Below are positions 36,336-48,454 of a DNA stretch of 64,000 nucleotides, one piece after another. The DNA lies in NCBI GenBank assembly GCA_948099385.1, contig CANUEZ040000001.1:1620389-1684388 (forward strand). The letters run 5' to 3'. Source of the DNA: Fasciola hepatica (taxonomy: Eukaryota > Platyhelminthes > Trematoda > Plagiorchiida > Fasciolidae). A model generated the notes under the pieces. That model did not search any database. It saw only the letters and a program-made list of their open reading frames with translations, and was not told the DNA's origin. The stretch's first letter is position 1; each line of letters begins with the position of its first letter. Made by a program: the position numbers and the translations under genes.

Positions 36336-36555
36336 TCTGTTGTCGTGAACGAGAAGTCACTGCTGCTAATCTGAGTGCATAGCTTGAATCCCCCTTGTTC
36401 ATGAATCACGTATGACGTGAATAATTTTCAATAACACATTCCCAAGTACCAAAACCGAATAAATAACCACCGAGGTCATTGCTTTGCAAGCTAATTCAAA
36501 GTTTTTACGGTGGTTCTAGCAGTGGGCTTATTAGCATTTCGCACACTTTTAGGAA

Positions 36556-36726
36556 CTTTTTCCTATATAAATCGAACTATCTGTTTCATGCCTGAAATTC
36601 GTGCGGAAATTTGATATAACAAAGTGTTGGGAAATTACCGTGCCAAAGTTGATCACAGTGAGCGATTTGGACGAAAAGAAATCTCAGAAAAACGGGGAGC
36701 ATCAAGATGGGTTTATTAGCATTTCT
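36556..36726 (-). repeat. Right terminal inverted repeat of Tc1-type element
   Basis: Inverted match to 35164-35340. Confidence 0.85.
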
Positions 36727-36729
36727 TTT

Positions 36730-39665
36730 AACTTATTCATTGATAGTCTAGTCTACCATACCAGCAACACAAGGAGGACTTTGTCGAATACGGTATTGGT
36801 TAGTTACAACGACCGTGGGCGCACTCAAAACACATTCCGAAATCGAACTGTTTAGAGCCAAGCCTGACGATGGCCGTAGGAAAGACCAGCTACACTCTCT
36901 GTGAAGATTTACTGGTTCTGTGGCGTTCCCCTGAAAGTTTGCAATAAAGTCGGCCAAGCCTGGTCGATTACCGTGACATTCACTTGCGATTTATTTTCAC
37001 TGTGCCAAAATCCTCACTCCAAGAAAGGCTCAGCAGTTGGTCGAAAAATTTCTACTTGCAGGCAAGACACTGGTCTGTCGGAAGAATAAATGTCCTTAAA
37101 CAATAACACTTCAATCAAGATCACTAAAACCTATCTCCCTTTGAAGATATTGTCCATTTTTTCTCTTTGATGCCATCTGACTTATATAACCACATGCGAT
37201 TTCACTATCAAGACAAAGTTTTTCTTTGTTATCAAATGATTTTTCCTTTTGGTAAACGGCTAAGAAACGGGGAAGCAATGTTCGGAAAACACGACACATC
37301 TGTACTGTCATGTATAGCAGGATGACTTCGTTGGTCCAACACTCCGATATACTCGGTCTTATGATGTGCCATTGTGCGTGTATTTCTGTTTGGATTGTCT
37401 GATCAGTAATACCTGGATCAGCCATAAATTGTCTGGTTGAAATCGTTTGGTTGAACTCCTAGGTTTGACACTTAGCAGTGGTTGGGATATTCGTTTAGCA
37501 TACAATTAATTAGAATTCCACATCCTGTAACATTCATCAAGGAGGGTGGTTTTCGAATTTTCTGGAAGCGGTCAGCCTACGATGTAGGAAAAACGATGGA
37601 AAAGTCTAAGCTGTGGTCTTGGTCAGCCGAAATTCTCGGAAGAGGTTCAACCGTTACACGCAACGAAGTGTTAAATATATACGAGCTCATGGTGTAGCCG
37701 TCATCTTCATGATGCTATCATTTGTGAATTTCTCTGTAAGATGATCTTTCTGTTCGTTCTTTTGGTTTCACTTTTGATTTTTTCTTGGAATTAGCAGTCA
37801 GCTCTCCTGTATCCCGGTCACGGTAGGATGTGAAATCAGATTCTCCAAGCATCTTCAAACCACAGCTCTATTTATATTTAGGGATAGGGTCACTTTTTCT
37901 CACATCAGTGAAATTTTGGATTGGCATGGAATTATCACGGCCTGAAGTGAAGGGAATTAATTTCCGTTATCCTTTTGTTCATAGTTCTTACTGCGATTAA
38001 CTTTGCTCCAAAGTTTCGCATCTGTAAGTCCGATCCAAATAGCATAATTTGGGTTTATCAGGGATCGCGACCTCCGTTCAGTGCCCTTAAATACTCCACA
38101 ATATCAAAGCGGACAAGTGGTAGATGGGGTTCGATTATCTTTGCATGATAAAGGTGTATTGAGATGAATGCAGGGAGTGGTTTTGTGGATAAACGTTTTC
38201 AGAATAATAGTTAAGAATTTGGGATGCAAATCTGTTTCTGAATCGGTTGACTGTGTGGCACTAATCACACATCATTCCTTCCATTAGTGTTATGTTGATT
38301 TGGTATGTGGCTCTGATTCAACGAAACCAAAATACTTGTACGAACTGCTTTTTAACCCCATCGAATACGTTGTAAACATTAACGGCTACTGTCTAAATTA
38401 TGGTGAAAAAATAGGAAATTTTCGCGTCCCAACTTTTGACAGTGAATAACCGCATTGGGGAAAAATATTTCTATTGCAGTGGCAGAATGATTAAACTAAG
38501 AATTGTGCCTGCAATTACGCTCAAGTTCTGTTCGCGTCAGATATTGCCTGCAGTGACTTTCATTCAATTTCTCCTAGGTCGATACGTCTACAGAGATAAT
38601 GCGTCTTCAGCGCGAATGTAATACCTCTATGAATCATCTCCGATGTGTTTCCTGCATGATTAAATTGGATATCTGATTTTGACTGTGGCCCGGATTCCTC
38701 TTCTGCACTCATGTTTTGTCACTTCATTTCGATACTTATCTGGATGGTTGCACTGGTTTTCTCCAAGCTTTGAAATTCGTATACTACTTGTGTCTGTATA
38801 TTCCGTATGGAATATAAGGTGTTGCAGGTTAAAAACAAAGTGTCCGGTCTAGCAGTTCATCCGAGAAATTTTACTTTGTACTGCGTTCAATGCACTTCAG
38901 TATTGTCTCGACTGCTTCCAAATTGGAAAAATGAGTGGCAAGACGGCACAGTGACTCAACTAGCCCGGAAATACACACCCAATTGGATGCAAGCTGGAAT
39001 ATTTGTTGACGTGTATCTTTGCATCTGAAATATATTCAATTTCATCGGCACTTTCTGCTTCTCGCTAGAGAACTGGGTGACAAACTTACAGGGGCAGCTG
39101 ATAGCTCAAGAGTTCATTCATGTGAATAGCATAGTTTGACTGAAGGCATTACATTGACGCAGATTTCCCCTCAGGTTGTTCATTTTGGCCGATACGATTG
39201 CTTTAATAACCATTTACAGATTGGAAGAAAGCTTGCTGCTTTAGATATTCCACGACTAAATACAGTATTACAAGGTATTCATGAAGTCACAAAGCTACTT
39301 GTGGGCATGAATACCGTATTTCACGGGTGGGGGGGGGGGGGTAGCCACTCCGTTTTTCTCAAATTTTTCCATCACTGACAAATATTTTTTGAACTCTCTG
39401 ACCGTTGAAGTGTTCCGTGTATTCTTGTGATGGTGAATCGGTCCGTCATATCTTTCAGTGTAAGAATGAAATTTACTAGGAAACTGATTCCACTCAGCGT
39501 CCAGATTCTGCCACCAACAGCTTCGCAGAACCGGCTATTCAATGGCTTCAATGTGTCTCGTGAACTTTCAAAGAATGGCTTTTTCCGTCTGTCGATTCAC
39601 TGTGGTTTTCCGCGTTAACCGTTTAATACGAGATATTGTCATTTTTTCACTAAACTCATCTAAAT
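36730..39665. other. No gene recognised
   Basis: Unrecognised short frames only (the longest is 37111-37425 on -, 104 codons). A run of about 13 G lies near 39330-39343. Confidence 0.4.
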
Positions 39666-39671
39666 ACAGCC

Positions 39672-39945
39672 AACTTTTTACCTACTTTCTTATGCATGAG
39701 TGTAGTGGAAGGACTATACCATTTAGTTTCAAAGATCCCTCGCGTCATTAAGGATGGACAGCAACCAGACCTTGAGACCTAGGGTGAAGAACCACAAAAG
39801 GTCCCAATAAGTCTATTCTGGTAACGAGCCGGGCGATAGTGGGTCACTGTATACCACCAAAGCAACGGGCGGTGGCGGGAATCGAACCACTGACCTTGGA
39901 GGTGGTGGGCAAACTCTGTACACCACTTGGTCACCACTGGTATCT
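39672..39945 (-). mobile_element. tRNA-derived SINE, copy B
   Basis: On -, the head carries a near-consensus RNA polymerase III internal promoter. The A box TGACCAAGTGG (39923-39933) differs at one base from TGGCNNAGTGG, and the B box GGTTCGATTCC (39878-39888) is perfect. The spacing of about 35 bases is that of a tRNA. The body resembles copy A (30405-30690) over its whole length. Divergence between the copies is considerable, so the family is not very young. It is not a functional tRNA gene: I see no closable cloverleaf, and the body extends well past the tRNA-like part. Confidence 0.75.
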
Positions 39946-39949
39946 CAGA

Positions 39950-41090
39950 AGAGAGAGACAGACTAATCACTTAAAATGTTAATCTTCCGAGAAAATGCCC
40001 ATGCCTTACTGAACTGCTTTTATTTTCTCCTAGTTCCGTCAATAGATTGTAAGCAGTTAAAATGAACTACTGCCACGGGTCAATTATACAAGCTCTGTGG
40101 TCCTATTCGTAGTTTGTTCGATACACTTAAACTTGATGTTAGAGGTCGTACGTCCTCGGATTCGATTGCTGTGCAAGTGGCGGGTTACTACCGTTAAAAT
40201 TCGGTGAGGTTAGGGCGGTATATCAGGCAGTGTTGACGAAAAGCTGCTCGGGTAGGCTAGCAATAACGTGTGTGTGAATCACAACCATTCACACCGGTTT
40301 CGATTCCCGTTCTAGGCGTACTGGATGGGCATGGTTGATAAGTATTAAAACTTGAAAACAACTAACTTTACTATGTTTCCATTGTGCTAGGTGGCGATTT
40401 GAGTGTTAATGTTGTATGGTGCATCATTTCAAAAGGCTAATACCGCCAATCTGCTTTCGACTGGTACCGTTTTCCACTAGCGAAATAAAAGTTCTCTTGT
40501 GTTCCCCGTGTCAGTAATAACGTCATCCACTATGCAGGTTCACTAGAGTTCGGACTGGTCGATAAATTCAACAATTATGTTCTTCATGTCTGAAAAATGC
40601 AACATTTAGACAAGAAAATTGGTGATTTACGCAAATCAGATCTGTTTCAGAACGCATATAGCTGTCAACTCACTGATATTCTGCTGTTCCTACATGTTTG
40701 TTCTACTACTTAAACAAGCCTAGCCAGCTAGTCTTAGTGAACACTTATCCATGTTGATATTTTTTTGTCAACTCTCACACAGATAGTCAGAAAATCAGGC
40801 CAGCAGAAGTACATTGGTTAACAAGTGAGCCATATGACATTACCGCTTTTGTTCACTCTGCAAGTGTAGTCACTCTGACTGTCACAACAATCAGCTCATT
40901 TCTGACACCAAAATCAAACCTACAAAGCCTCAATACACACAATGGCAAACTTTTAAGTTCTAGTCAGGTACTTGTTTTATGCATCGGGGGGTAGAAATTG
41001 AGCAGCTACGTAGTACCTTGGATTTACAAAACAGTGCATACAATGAGTGAGTTATAATGTCAACTAAGGGTAAGTCTAGTTTTTTTCAGC
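39950..41090. other. No gene recognised
   Basis: Short frames only. A further B-box-like GGTTTCGATTCCC occurs at about 40298-40310, without a recognisable A box or body. Confidence 0.4.
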
Positions 41091-41094
41091 AACA

Positions 41095-41245
41095 ACTTCA
41101 CCACCGTGACAAGACTGCACAGTGGCGTGGTTTAGTTTCATGCCTAACTCTGCCACCCAAAGACACACGCAGGATGGCTTTCTTGAGCCGGCAATGCAGA
41201 CAAGCCTGACCGGTAAATGAGTACAGGCCAGACGACGTTCACTCT
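41095..41245 (+). mobile_element. Fragment of RTE 5' leader (copy 4)
   Basis: The order GACAAGACTGCACAG, CAGGATGGCTTTCTTGAGCC, GAGATG-like and CTGACCGGT blocks matches the first 130 bases of copy 1 (3590-3720) with clear divergence. Similarity ends soon after 41240 and no endonuclease follows. A 5' leader without the body implies a later deletion, or rearrangement of an older insertion. Confidence 0.65.
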
Positions 41246-41249
41246 GTAT

Positions 41250-42225
41250 GAAACAGGTTTTGAGCAACACCTGATTCAAGCCATTGCGCCCCTGGAGAGG
41301 AAACTTCAACGAACAACCACTGGGAGAGGCCGTAAACAGGTCGAAAAATCTTCGCTAGGTGAACTTAGGAAGGAAAACCTGAGGTTTCTGTCGGCCGTGG
41401 GAGAAAGCATCGCATTTCGTTGGGCGGCTATCGTCCGTCAGGTCTGGGCAGTCCTCAGCCCAAAGAAGTCTGTCCCGTCCACTTTCCAATTGCTCGACAG
41501 AGTGCATGGGGTTAAGGACTGAATCCAAAAAGCGGGTCAATAATAAAGTACCGGCGAATACAAGATGGGATGTCCGAAACAGTCAACTCTCACGTGACAA
41601 ATCAAAAGATGCTCCCTAACAAGCTCTTCGGTCACGTCCCACTGTCTTGTGAAGCTGGTGTTTTTGTCAAAGTCTCCGGTTATGGTTTCCTTGTAAAAAC
41701 TCCTTCCACGGTGTGGGAAACCGTGAAGAGTGATTTGCTTAATAACCTCTAGCATCCTTCGTGAACAGAGCTCCACCGATTTTTCCTCCTTTAATTCAAA
41801 GTCGATGTAAAACACCACGGGTTATTGCGGCTCTGAAGAGGGTAACAATTCAGGAGTCGGGCATAAATCAAAAGCAATTCTTAAGCCTAAATGCTCATTT
41901 CAGTTGACTGCCTCCATAATTCACATAGTATGTCAGATAGGGCAACAGGTTGCTCTCGCTAGAACTGTTTAAATTTTCCCTATAGAAGTATGCTGCTACT
42001 CCGAAGCTCCTTTACTAGACCCTACTTCTATGATCATTCTTCTTAACCCAGATAGAACCTGAGTCTCTCTCTTCATACTTTTCGCGTACGGCAATCTGCC
42101 GTCTAATGCTCGTGGTCGAGCTAGAATCGGGATCACTTAAGCACTAGAACTGAGCGTACTCTGCTAGATTGGATAGCAGTGCACAGTCGACCGTCTGCAT
42201 TTCGGTGAATGATTTTTCACCGTGT
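41250..42225. other. No gene recognised
   Basis: A frame of 101 codons (41217-41522, +) overlaps the end of the RTE leader fragment but matches nothing that I know. The rest has short frames only. Confidence 0.4.
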
Positions 42226-42611
42226 CAGCATCATCTTCATCATCGTATTGCATTAAACAGGAAGGCACCCCCACTGATCACTGCTTTCCTCACTGTGTTG
42301 CACATCGTATTAGAAAGTATGAATACACAAGATGGATGCGGAGTGGATCTACACCGAAGGGAAAAAGAAGAAATACCCTAGTAGCCAACACATAGAATAC
42401 ACAGTCTAACTGTACAAACACACATTGATCAATCATTCTGATTTGACAGAAAGTAAATGACAACAGGATCACCACTGTTCACGGTTCGCTGCTATATCCT
42501 TCAGTGTCTCAAACCAGCTATTTGAGGGATCATTTTGACCCCAACCACGAAGACTTGGAGCACCTACATTTTCTAAGTTCACTGTGCATTTTTTCGTTCC
42601 TCGTTGCCGTG

Positions 42612-43295
42612 TCATCTGTTGACTTCCACGTGGTTTCTTCCACTCCCTAAGAGGGACGGAATATGGTACAGTAGACGTGTGCTTGCCACTGATAACACGT
42701 GCCCCAACAAACGAAGTCTACTGAACTGGATACGCTGTGATGGAGAACTCCCTGCATAAGTACCCAAAGCTCGATTTCCGACCTGAGAATTGTTCACTCG
42801 GCTATTCGACCCAATCTTTGCTATACTATGCAAACATCGGTAGTCAAATATCTCAAGAGGAAGAATATCGTCTGCACGCAGACCCCAAGTCTCGCAACCA
42901 TACAACAAAACTGAACGCACTGCGGCATAGTACATACGACCCTTCAACTTCAGTGAAATATCAGGTTGGCGCCACAAGTGCTTCAGTCCAGCATAAGCCG
43001 CTCGAGCCTTCGATATACGCGTGCTAACCTCTACTACCGTGTTCCCATCCGTCGTCACACTGCTTTTGAGGTAACTAAAGTGGTCAACCATTGTTAGTTC
43101 CTCCCCATCGACCATCAAGCTCGGGATCGTTGAAGCCCAGCCTTGAAACATCACTTTACATTTTGGAGGTGCAAAGTGCATGCCGAAGGAAGCTACAGCT
43201 CTTTCGAGTCTATCTAGTACACGTTGAGAATATTCTGTACGGTGGAATAAGCAGACGATGTCGTCTGCGTAACGTAGGTCACAGCTTCTCATCAT
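42612..43295 (-). pseudogene. RTE RT motif C and C-terminal domain (copy 2)
   Basis: Contains RYADDIVCLF (motif C intact), FTYLGS-like FSYLKS, STRISKARAAYAGLKHLW, LLYGCETWGL and LRLLGHVLSVAST. It is out of frame with the upstream RT piece at 43279-43728 because of a shift just before the YADD motif, near 43285. Confidence 0.88.
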
Positions 43296-43728
43296 TTTCT
43301 AGTTCAATGCCCATTTTCTGAAGATCTCCCAAGGCATTCTCCATTATCCCGTCTATGGGGAAGTTGAGCAGGACTGAAGAAATGGGACATCCCTGTCGGA
43401 CACAGCTCGTCGTTTTGAATCGAACGGATAGTTCACCGTAAACCGTAACGCGGCCAGAAGTATGAGAATATAATGACCTCAGTAGATTCAGAAATTTTTG
43501 GGGCAAACCTTTCCGGTGAAGAGCATTGAATAGCGCCGTCCGGTCAACTGAATCGAAGGCGCCTTTCAAGTCAAGGTAAACAATTATTGTCGGTCTACGA
43601 TGTGCGCAACTCACCTCCATTAATTGACGAAGAATAAAAATCTGGTCGATGTATCCCCGACCTGGGCGGAATCCTGCCTGTTGTTCGTGGGCTTTCTTCT
43701 CGCGAGCCCGTATGAGACGACGCAGCAA
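43279..43728 (-). pseudogene. RTE RT motifs A and B (copy 2)
   Basis: Contains QQAGFRPGRGYIDQIF, the motif A segment YLDLKGAFDSVDRT and the motif B segment SCVRQGCPISSVLLNF, where copy 1 has SGVRQGCPLSPFLFNF. The frame is broken on both sides. Confidence 0.88.
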
Positions 43729-43803
43729 AATCGAGGCTAATACATTGGTGACTATCGGAAATGAGCTATTTCAAAGATGATCACTACAGTCATTCGGTAT
43801 TCC

Positions 43804-44568
43804 CTACTTGAAGATGGGTATAATCAAATACTCGCTCCGCATTAACGGAATACGCTCCTCGTTCCAAATGTCACTGAGCAAGGAAGTCAGTGATTTCATC
43901 AAGGTACCACCATCCATTTTGAAAAGAACTGGAGGGAGTTCGTCAGGACCAGCGACTTCCCCTCGCCTTAGAAATCGAATGCTTGACTCTACTTCTAGTT
44001 CCGGTGGGGGCTCAAGTGATACCACCCAAGGAGTCGCCGTTGTTGACACAAACGTAACCACGTAGGCGCGCGGCTGGCTAAACCGTTCCTTGAAGTACTC
44101 GGCCCAACGATCGAGCCTTTGCTGTTTGCCATGAATGTGCTCTCCATTTCTATCGCATATCGTTCCACTGACCGGCGTTCGCCGTCCACCGGTGTTGCGA
44201 ATAAGTTTGAACAGTCTTTGACCATTACCTGAAGCAGCTGTTATTTCCATTTCTTCGGCTACAATAATCCACCAATTTTCGCTATCATTCCTAAGGTTTT
44301 TCGTAACTTACTTCTATAGACTTCTCCGTACATTATTCATCTCCTCACTGTTCGAGTGCTGACGTTTTTGATCCGGTATACTCAACGACTCTTCAGAAAT
44401 CCAGTATCTTTGATGGACATCTGATCTAGGACGACAGGTGAAACCTGCTGCTACTTGCATCGTCTGCTGGATATGGACCCAATGCTCATCTACATTACTG
44501 TTCGTCGTGGATCCTAGCTCATGTGCTAATTTCCGTTCATAACTGGTGCGAACTTCTGGATCACACAA
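43804..44568 (-). pseudogene. RTE linker and RT N-terminus (copy 2)
   Basis: Two open pieces (44314-44568 and 43804-44250) match the linker (VRTSYERKLAHELGS) and the start of RT (EITAASGNGQRLFKLIR, AGPDELPPVLFK) of copy 1. The region between them shows that the codon equal to the TAG at 5361 in copy 1 is a sense codon (AGG) here. It also reads through the position where the endonuclease frame of copy 1 stops. Confidence 0.85.
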
Positions 44569-44569
44569 A

Positions 44570-45702
44570 CGTTGCGCAGCTAACCGGGTTTGCGGTTTGT
44601 GACAATGACCATGGAGCTTTAGATGTAATCACATTAAAACTAATGCATGGTCCGACTCTACATACATGGACCAGTGAGATCTACAATTCTGAACAGAACT
44701 GCACCACCGGTAGCTTACCGCGGTATGACCAGAGTACCTGTTGAGTTAGAACGCCATTTCACCCTGTGTAGCCAGTTGTATCGGAAATTAGTACTAGATA
44801 CGACTAACCGATTGTCTGCCTAAAGCTTTGGAAGCCTATCCCCGTTATCTGTGAGCTGAACGGGTAAAGTACAACGCCCACCCAAACGATATTCCGCCAC
44901 ACTACGTTTGCCAACTTGTGCATTGAAGTCATCAGCTAGCACTAAAATGTCACAGCCTTTTGCTGCAAACGAGGATGGTGTTTTCTTTTTGGAATTCTTA
45001 CTTTTGCGTTTCAGAGCTGCAGTCTGTTGTATTGATTACCGATATCTCAAACAAGTTGCTCTTAACAATACTATCCTTTCCAACGGCAACCGACCTTTGG
45101 AGTCTTACAGCACACGAACGACCATGAACCGGAATCCGGTCTAAAAGGGCAGCCTAAGCCTTGTCACTCAAGACTATTCCTATACCACATTCACCCGTAG
45201 CTCGAGCTATTTCGTCTCCTGAAGTGCGCAGGAAATACCTCAATCAGATACCAGGAGCAGTTAGTTGAATCACACTGCTCCAATCCTGGATACTCCTTTC
45301 ACCTACGCAGCAGATATCAATATTCAGAGAATCTATTGTGAGGGTTAGGCACGCCTGCTGACTGGGCTGCATGAGTGTACGCACGTTGAAGGAACCGAGG
45401 TTCAGAGGCTAATGAGGTTTGAGAAAATGCGAGTTACCAGACAGAGGGTTATTTCCGACACTATTTGACAGTGAGTCGTTGCTAGTATCAATCGTGTTAT
45501 CAGTGGGAGCATTATGGGTGGATAGATGGGGCAAAGAGGGGTGGCTGGGGACAGAAGACAATGGTTGAGTAAAAGAGAGGGAACTCTGAGCAGTAGCCCA
45601 CTTATCACTACTCACCCTGTTCGATGCAATGGGCAGCGCTGTCCTGATTAGCCTGTGCGACGACCGATGCAGTATGGAATTCTTTCTATTCGTGCAGTTC
45701 AT
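44570..45702 (-). pseudogene. RTE endonuclease (copy 2), broken
   Basis: The N-terminal leader is open from the ATG at 45702 (MNCTNRKNSILHRSS) to 45409. The endonuclease proper (44570-45400) is recognisable at nucleotide level but carries frameshifts and stops. One patch near 44965-45020 is strongly diverged from copy 1. It is non-functional. Confidence 0.82.
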
Positions 45703-46169
45703 GGGAGATGTTGGACGAGCACTGCTAAGGTGTCCAGTCGGAAAGCAGGAAAACGATTAGGGTCCTCATCCAAAGCCTTTAGTTCTAACAAGAACCTATC
45801 CTCAAGGCAGTGGGGTGGCTGAGTGGAAGCCTATCTGCTTGTATCAGTTATTCTTCCACTGATTTTACCAACTGAGTCACCAGCTCTGATCGACCCCTAA
45901 CCTGGAGGACCAGGAGACTGGACTTCGTCCGGCTTGACTGCATCTCCAACTTAAGGAAGCCATCCTATATAGCTCGTTGTGTCATAGAGACACGCAAGTT
46001 ATCACATCACGTCAAGGTGCAGTCTCGTCGTGCTAACAGCTACAAGCTGAAGTGCCTGTGCTTGTAAGTCGTGTGTGTGTATGCACCCACTGAGTACAGC
46101 TCCTCTGAGATAAAGGACATTCCATCGGGATTGGTTTCACCTGTTTCTAAGTTGGTATTCAACGAATGT

Positions 46170-46400
46170 AGGGACCATGGTTGGGGGTTCAATGCTCAGC
46201 TAGTACGTTAGGGAATTCCAAAAGGCACTTAGGAGGCTCATTTTCTGCCCCGGCATATTGCAACGATAATTGCGATGGACTCATTCAACTGTGCTTTGAC
46301 AACCGATTTTTTCTGGTGAGTGAGGACTGCGGCTATAGGAAGCGGCACGGACACTTGTGGCGTCCTCCCCTTTCTTCACAACATTGAGCTTACATGGACG
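46170..46400 (+). pseudogene. RTE-like endonuclease fragment
   Basis: One frame gives FNAQL (the GDFNAQ block), and another gives HLGGSFSAPAYCNDNCDGLI then QLCFDNRFFLVSE, matching CLGGRCALPAERTDNGDRLLQFCADNRLFLSS of copy 1. At least one frameshift separates the two. Confidence 0.6.
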
Positions 46401-47699
46401 GTATTGTCTTTTGGGATCTCTGGCTTGATCATCTCTGGCTCGAGCATTTTCGTCCATTTTATTCCGGGCTTATGGGCTCATATCACTCGTTGACGCTTGC
46501 GTGCTTCTTTTTTGCGTCTCGTGTATGATCGCGCCAAGGATATAGTCACTCACCTCTTCCTTGACGATTGCCGATAATCCGTTTTCCGGATAGAGCTGTC
46601 TACACCGTTTCCGATGCAAATGGATGTCCAGGACCCAAATGAAGGCTTGTATCAACTTAGGGAAGCACAGCAAACTTCCTTCAATGTAACATATATTTCC
46701 GGTTCATGAAGACCTCGCACTCGATGGACATCATCGATATCAGTTTCTCTGTTAGATACTTGCAGATCCGTTCTTCCGGATGCCACATTCAGTGGGGTGC
46801 GCAAATCCCTGAGGTATTGAACAACCAAGAGTTTGATAAATGACCGTGAATAGTGGTGGATTGCGAAATACGGATAAACGGAGAGTACTGCATCTATTGA
46901 CAGTAGTCATACTTTTGCCGTTTGATTGGAAGTGCCGGTCTACCGAAGCTCCGTGTGAGTTAGTCGAGGAATCCGACGGTTTACTGATTCATCCTCTTGG
47001 ACACTGCTTAGACAGTTTAGCAGAGCCCTTTAAAAACAGTTCTGTAGATACACTCCTAAAGTGGACCTCCTGAATATGACTGAAAGAGAAACAATGCACG
47101 TAGATATCCCTCAGACGGAAATGGAGTTCATGAGGGAGTCAATTTGCCGTAAAGTTTATAAAGATTGTAGTAATTTGCGTCGTATTGTATTGAGGATTTC
47201 TGCAAGGTAACAACTCACATTTCAAAAACGGAGGCTAGGACTGCCACACTGGAAACATCTCACTGAGTAAGCAGAGAAACGTGCTATGGGAACCACGGAA
47301 GTACGACTCGTGAGAGTCCAGCCGCTATGCAGAATGTAGAATTTTTTTTACTAAGTCAGGACAGATTCAAAGTGAGACTGGAAGAGCACATTGGTGGTCA
47401 AAGAAATTGATGACAACATGTTTTGCATGAAACTTCCGTAGCCTGCGGATTTGAAAATGCAGTAGACTCATTTTCTTCACACTGTCTGGAATACGGGAAG
47501 TCCACTGTAAAAAAGTGGTTACCGTGGCACATTAGTACTTGGCCGACTGAGCTCTGGAAATGGGAAGGAAGTCAACTACCTATTGTTCATTGGAATAAGC
47601 AGATAGGAAAGGGTAAATAAGCATGTGAAACATTTGGAAGTGTTTAGATGTGGTCCAGAAAGGGAGAAAAATTCTGAGTGTTTCCTAATTTATCAGAAA

Positions 47700-48170
47700 A
47701 AGTGGTGAGGTCGGGTTTACTGGGGACAGAATGAAAAAACTCCACCTCGTTGTCGTACTTAAAAAGTTGTGCTGGATGAGTTCTTTATAATTCCATAATA
47801 TACGTAGTGAAACAATGAAAGAAAAGAACAGCGGCATGAAGAGCACAAGAGTTGTTCATTAAGGGACTCAACGAAATGTGAACGAATTTTGTGTGCTGGG
47901 TTCTTTGTTCGAAAAGTAGTTCTTTAACCACACAAGCAGAGAAACCGGACAGTCAAAAGACTCCAGCTTTTGGAGGAAGATGGTACGGGTAACACAATCA
48001 GAGGCAAAGGACTGGTCGAAAAAGACAGAATTAATTAATTTACCAGAACAGTTCATACTTTTATAAATGAAATGCAAAACTGAAGTGACTGTGTACAGAG
48101 TGCACTTGTTGGTATTATATGTGAATTGGGAACAATAAAAGATTCGGTTAAGGTTAGCGTGCTTAGTCAA
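47700..48170 (-). pseudogene. CR1-like RT fragment nested in the RTE relic
   Basis: On -, the frame 47868-48170 reads SVLHFIYKSMNCSGKLINSV, then FFDQSFASDCVTRTIFLQKL and ESFDCPVSLLVWLKNYFSNK. This is the motif A neighbourhood of CR1/L2-like reverse transcriptases, where YLDFSKAFDSVxHxxLLxKL and a WIxxYLxNR block are usual. The motif A core is altered (DQSFASD). A related fragment lies at 52.8-53.25 kb. It is inserted opposite to the surrounding RTE-like relic. Confidence 0.6.
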
Positions 48171-48454
48171 TTCCAGTGCAGAGATAATGATAGATATAGA
48201 ACTAAAATTAGCGACAATATATTAGAGATGAAGTGTTCGGGAATGGGTGCAACTGGTACGGCCTTCCAGGAGCCTGGAACAGCTTTGGTATCGAGCGTGT
48301 ATGATGGCGGGATGTCTGTGGATGAGTGGAAGTACGCAGCGTTCTCACTGTTGGCATCTCTATTGGAGTTGTTGCAACGAATGTGTTGCCTCCGTACGTC
48401 ACCGAGGATGGAGGCGGAACTGTAGTTTCAGAGTGAACAAAACTCTTCCGAGTA

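Larger units (their letters stand above)
35164..36726 (-). mobile_element. Tc1-type DNA transposon with long terminal inverted repeats
   Basis: The 1.56-kb unit is bounded by inverted arms at about 35164-35340 and 36556-36726. Both begin TGCTAATAAA at the outer edge and run through CATCTTGATGCTCCCCG and CGTGCGGA-type blocks with modest divergence. The interior on - is a transposase relic. Size, structure and transposase type all agree with the Tc1/mariner superfamily, and a TA lies at the expected edge within the shared TGCTAATA. Arms of about 170 bp are long for the group. A short extra copy of the terminal motif (GGGCTTATTAGCATTTC) sits just inside the right arm near 36524-36540. Confidence 0.85.
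42228..46033 (-). mobile_element. Near-full-length RTE copy, degraded (copy 2)
   Basis: This is the same family as copy 1 on the opposite strand. The 5' leader starts at about 46033 (GCACGACGAGACTGCACC on -), matching the first bases of copy 1, and the 3' end has the same UTR and an imperfect GAT tail near 42228-42246. The length of 3.8 kb equals copy 1. The coding region is broken by several frameshifts and stops. I found no clear target-site duplication. It gives the best internal reference for judging lesions in copy 1. Confidence 0.9.

Noticed and set aside
39328..39345. Run of about 13 G as a possible G-quadruplex or regulatory site
   Set aside because: A single homopolymer without spaced G-tracts and with no gene nearby; no basis for a function.
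40130..40320. Third SINE or tRNA-like sequence with GGTTTCGATTCCC
   Set aside because: It has a B-box-like string only. No A box lies at the right distance, and there is no similarity to the bodies of the two SINE copies.
41217..41522. 101-codon frame as a possible RTE ORF1
   Set aside because: It starts within the leader fragment, but nothing similar is encoded at the equivalent position in copy 1 or copy 2.
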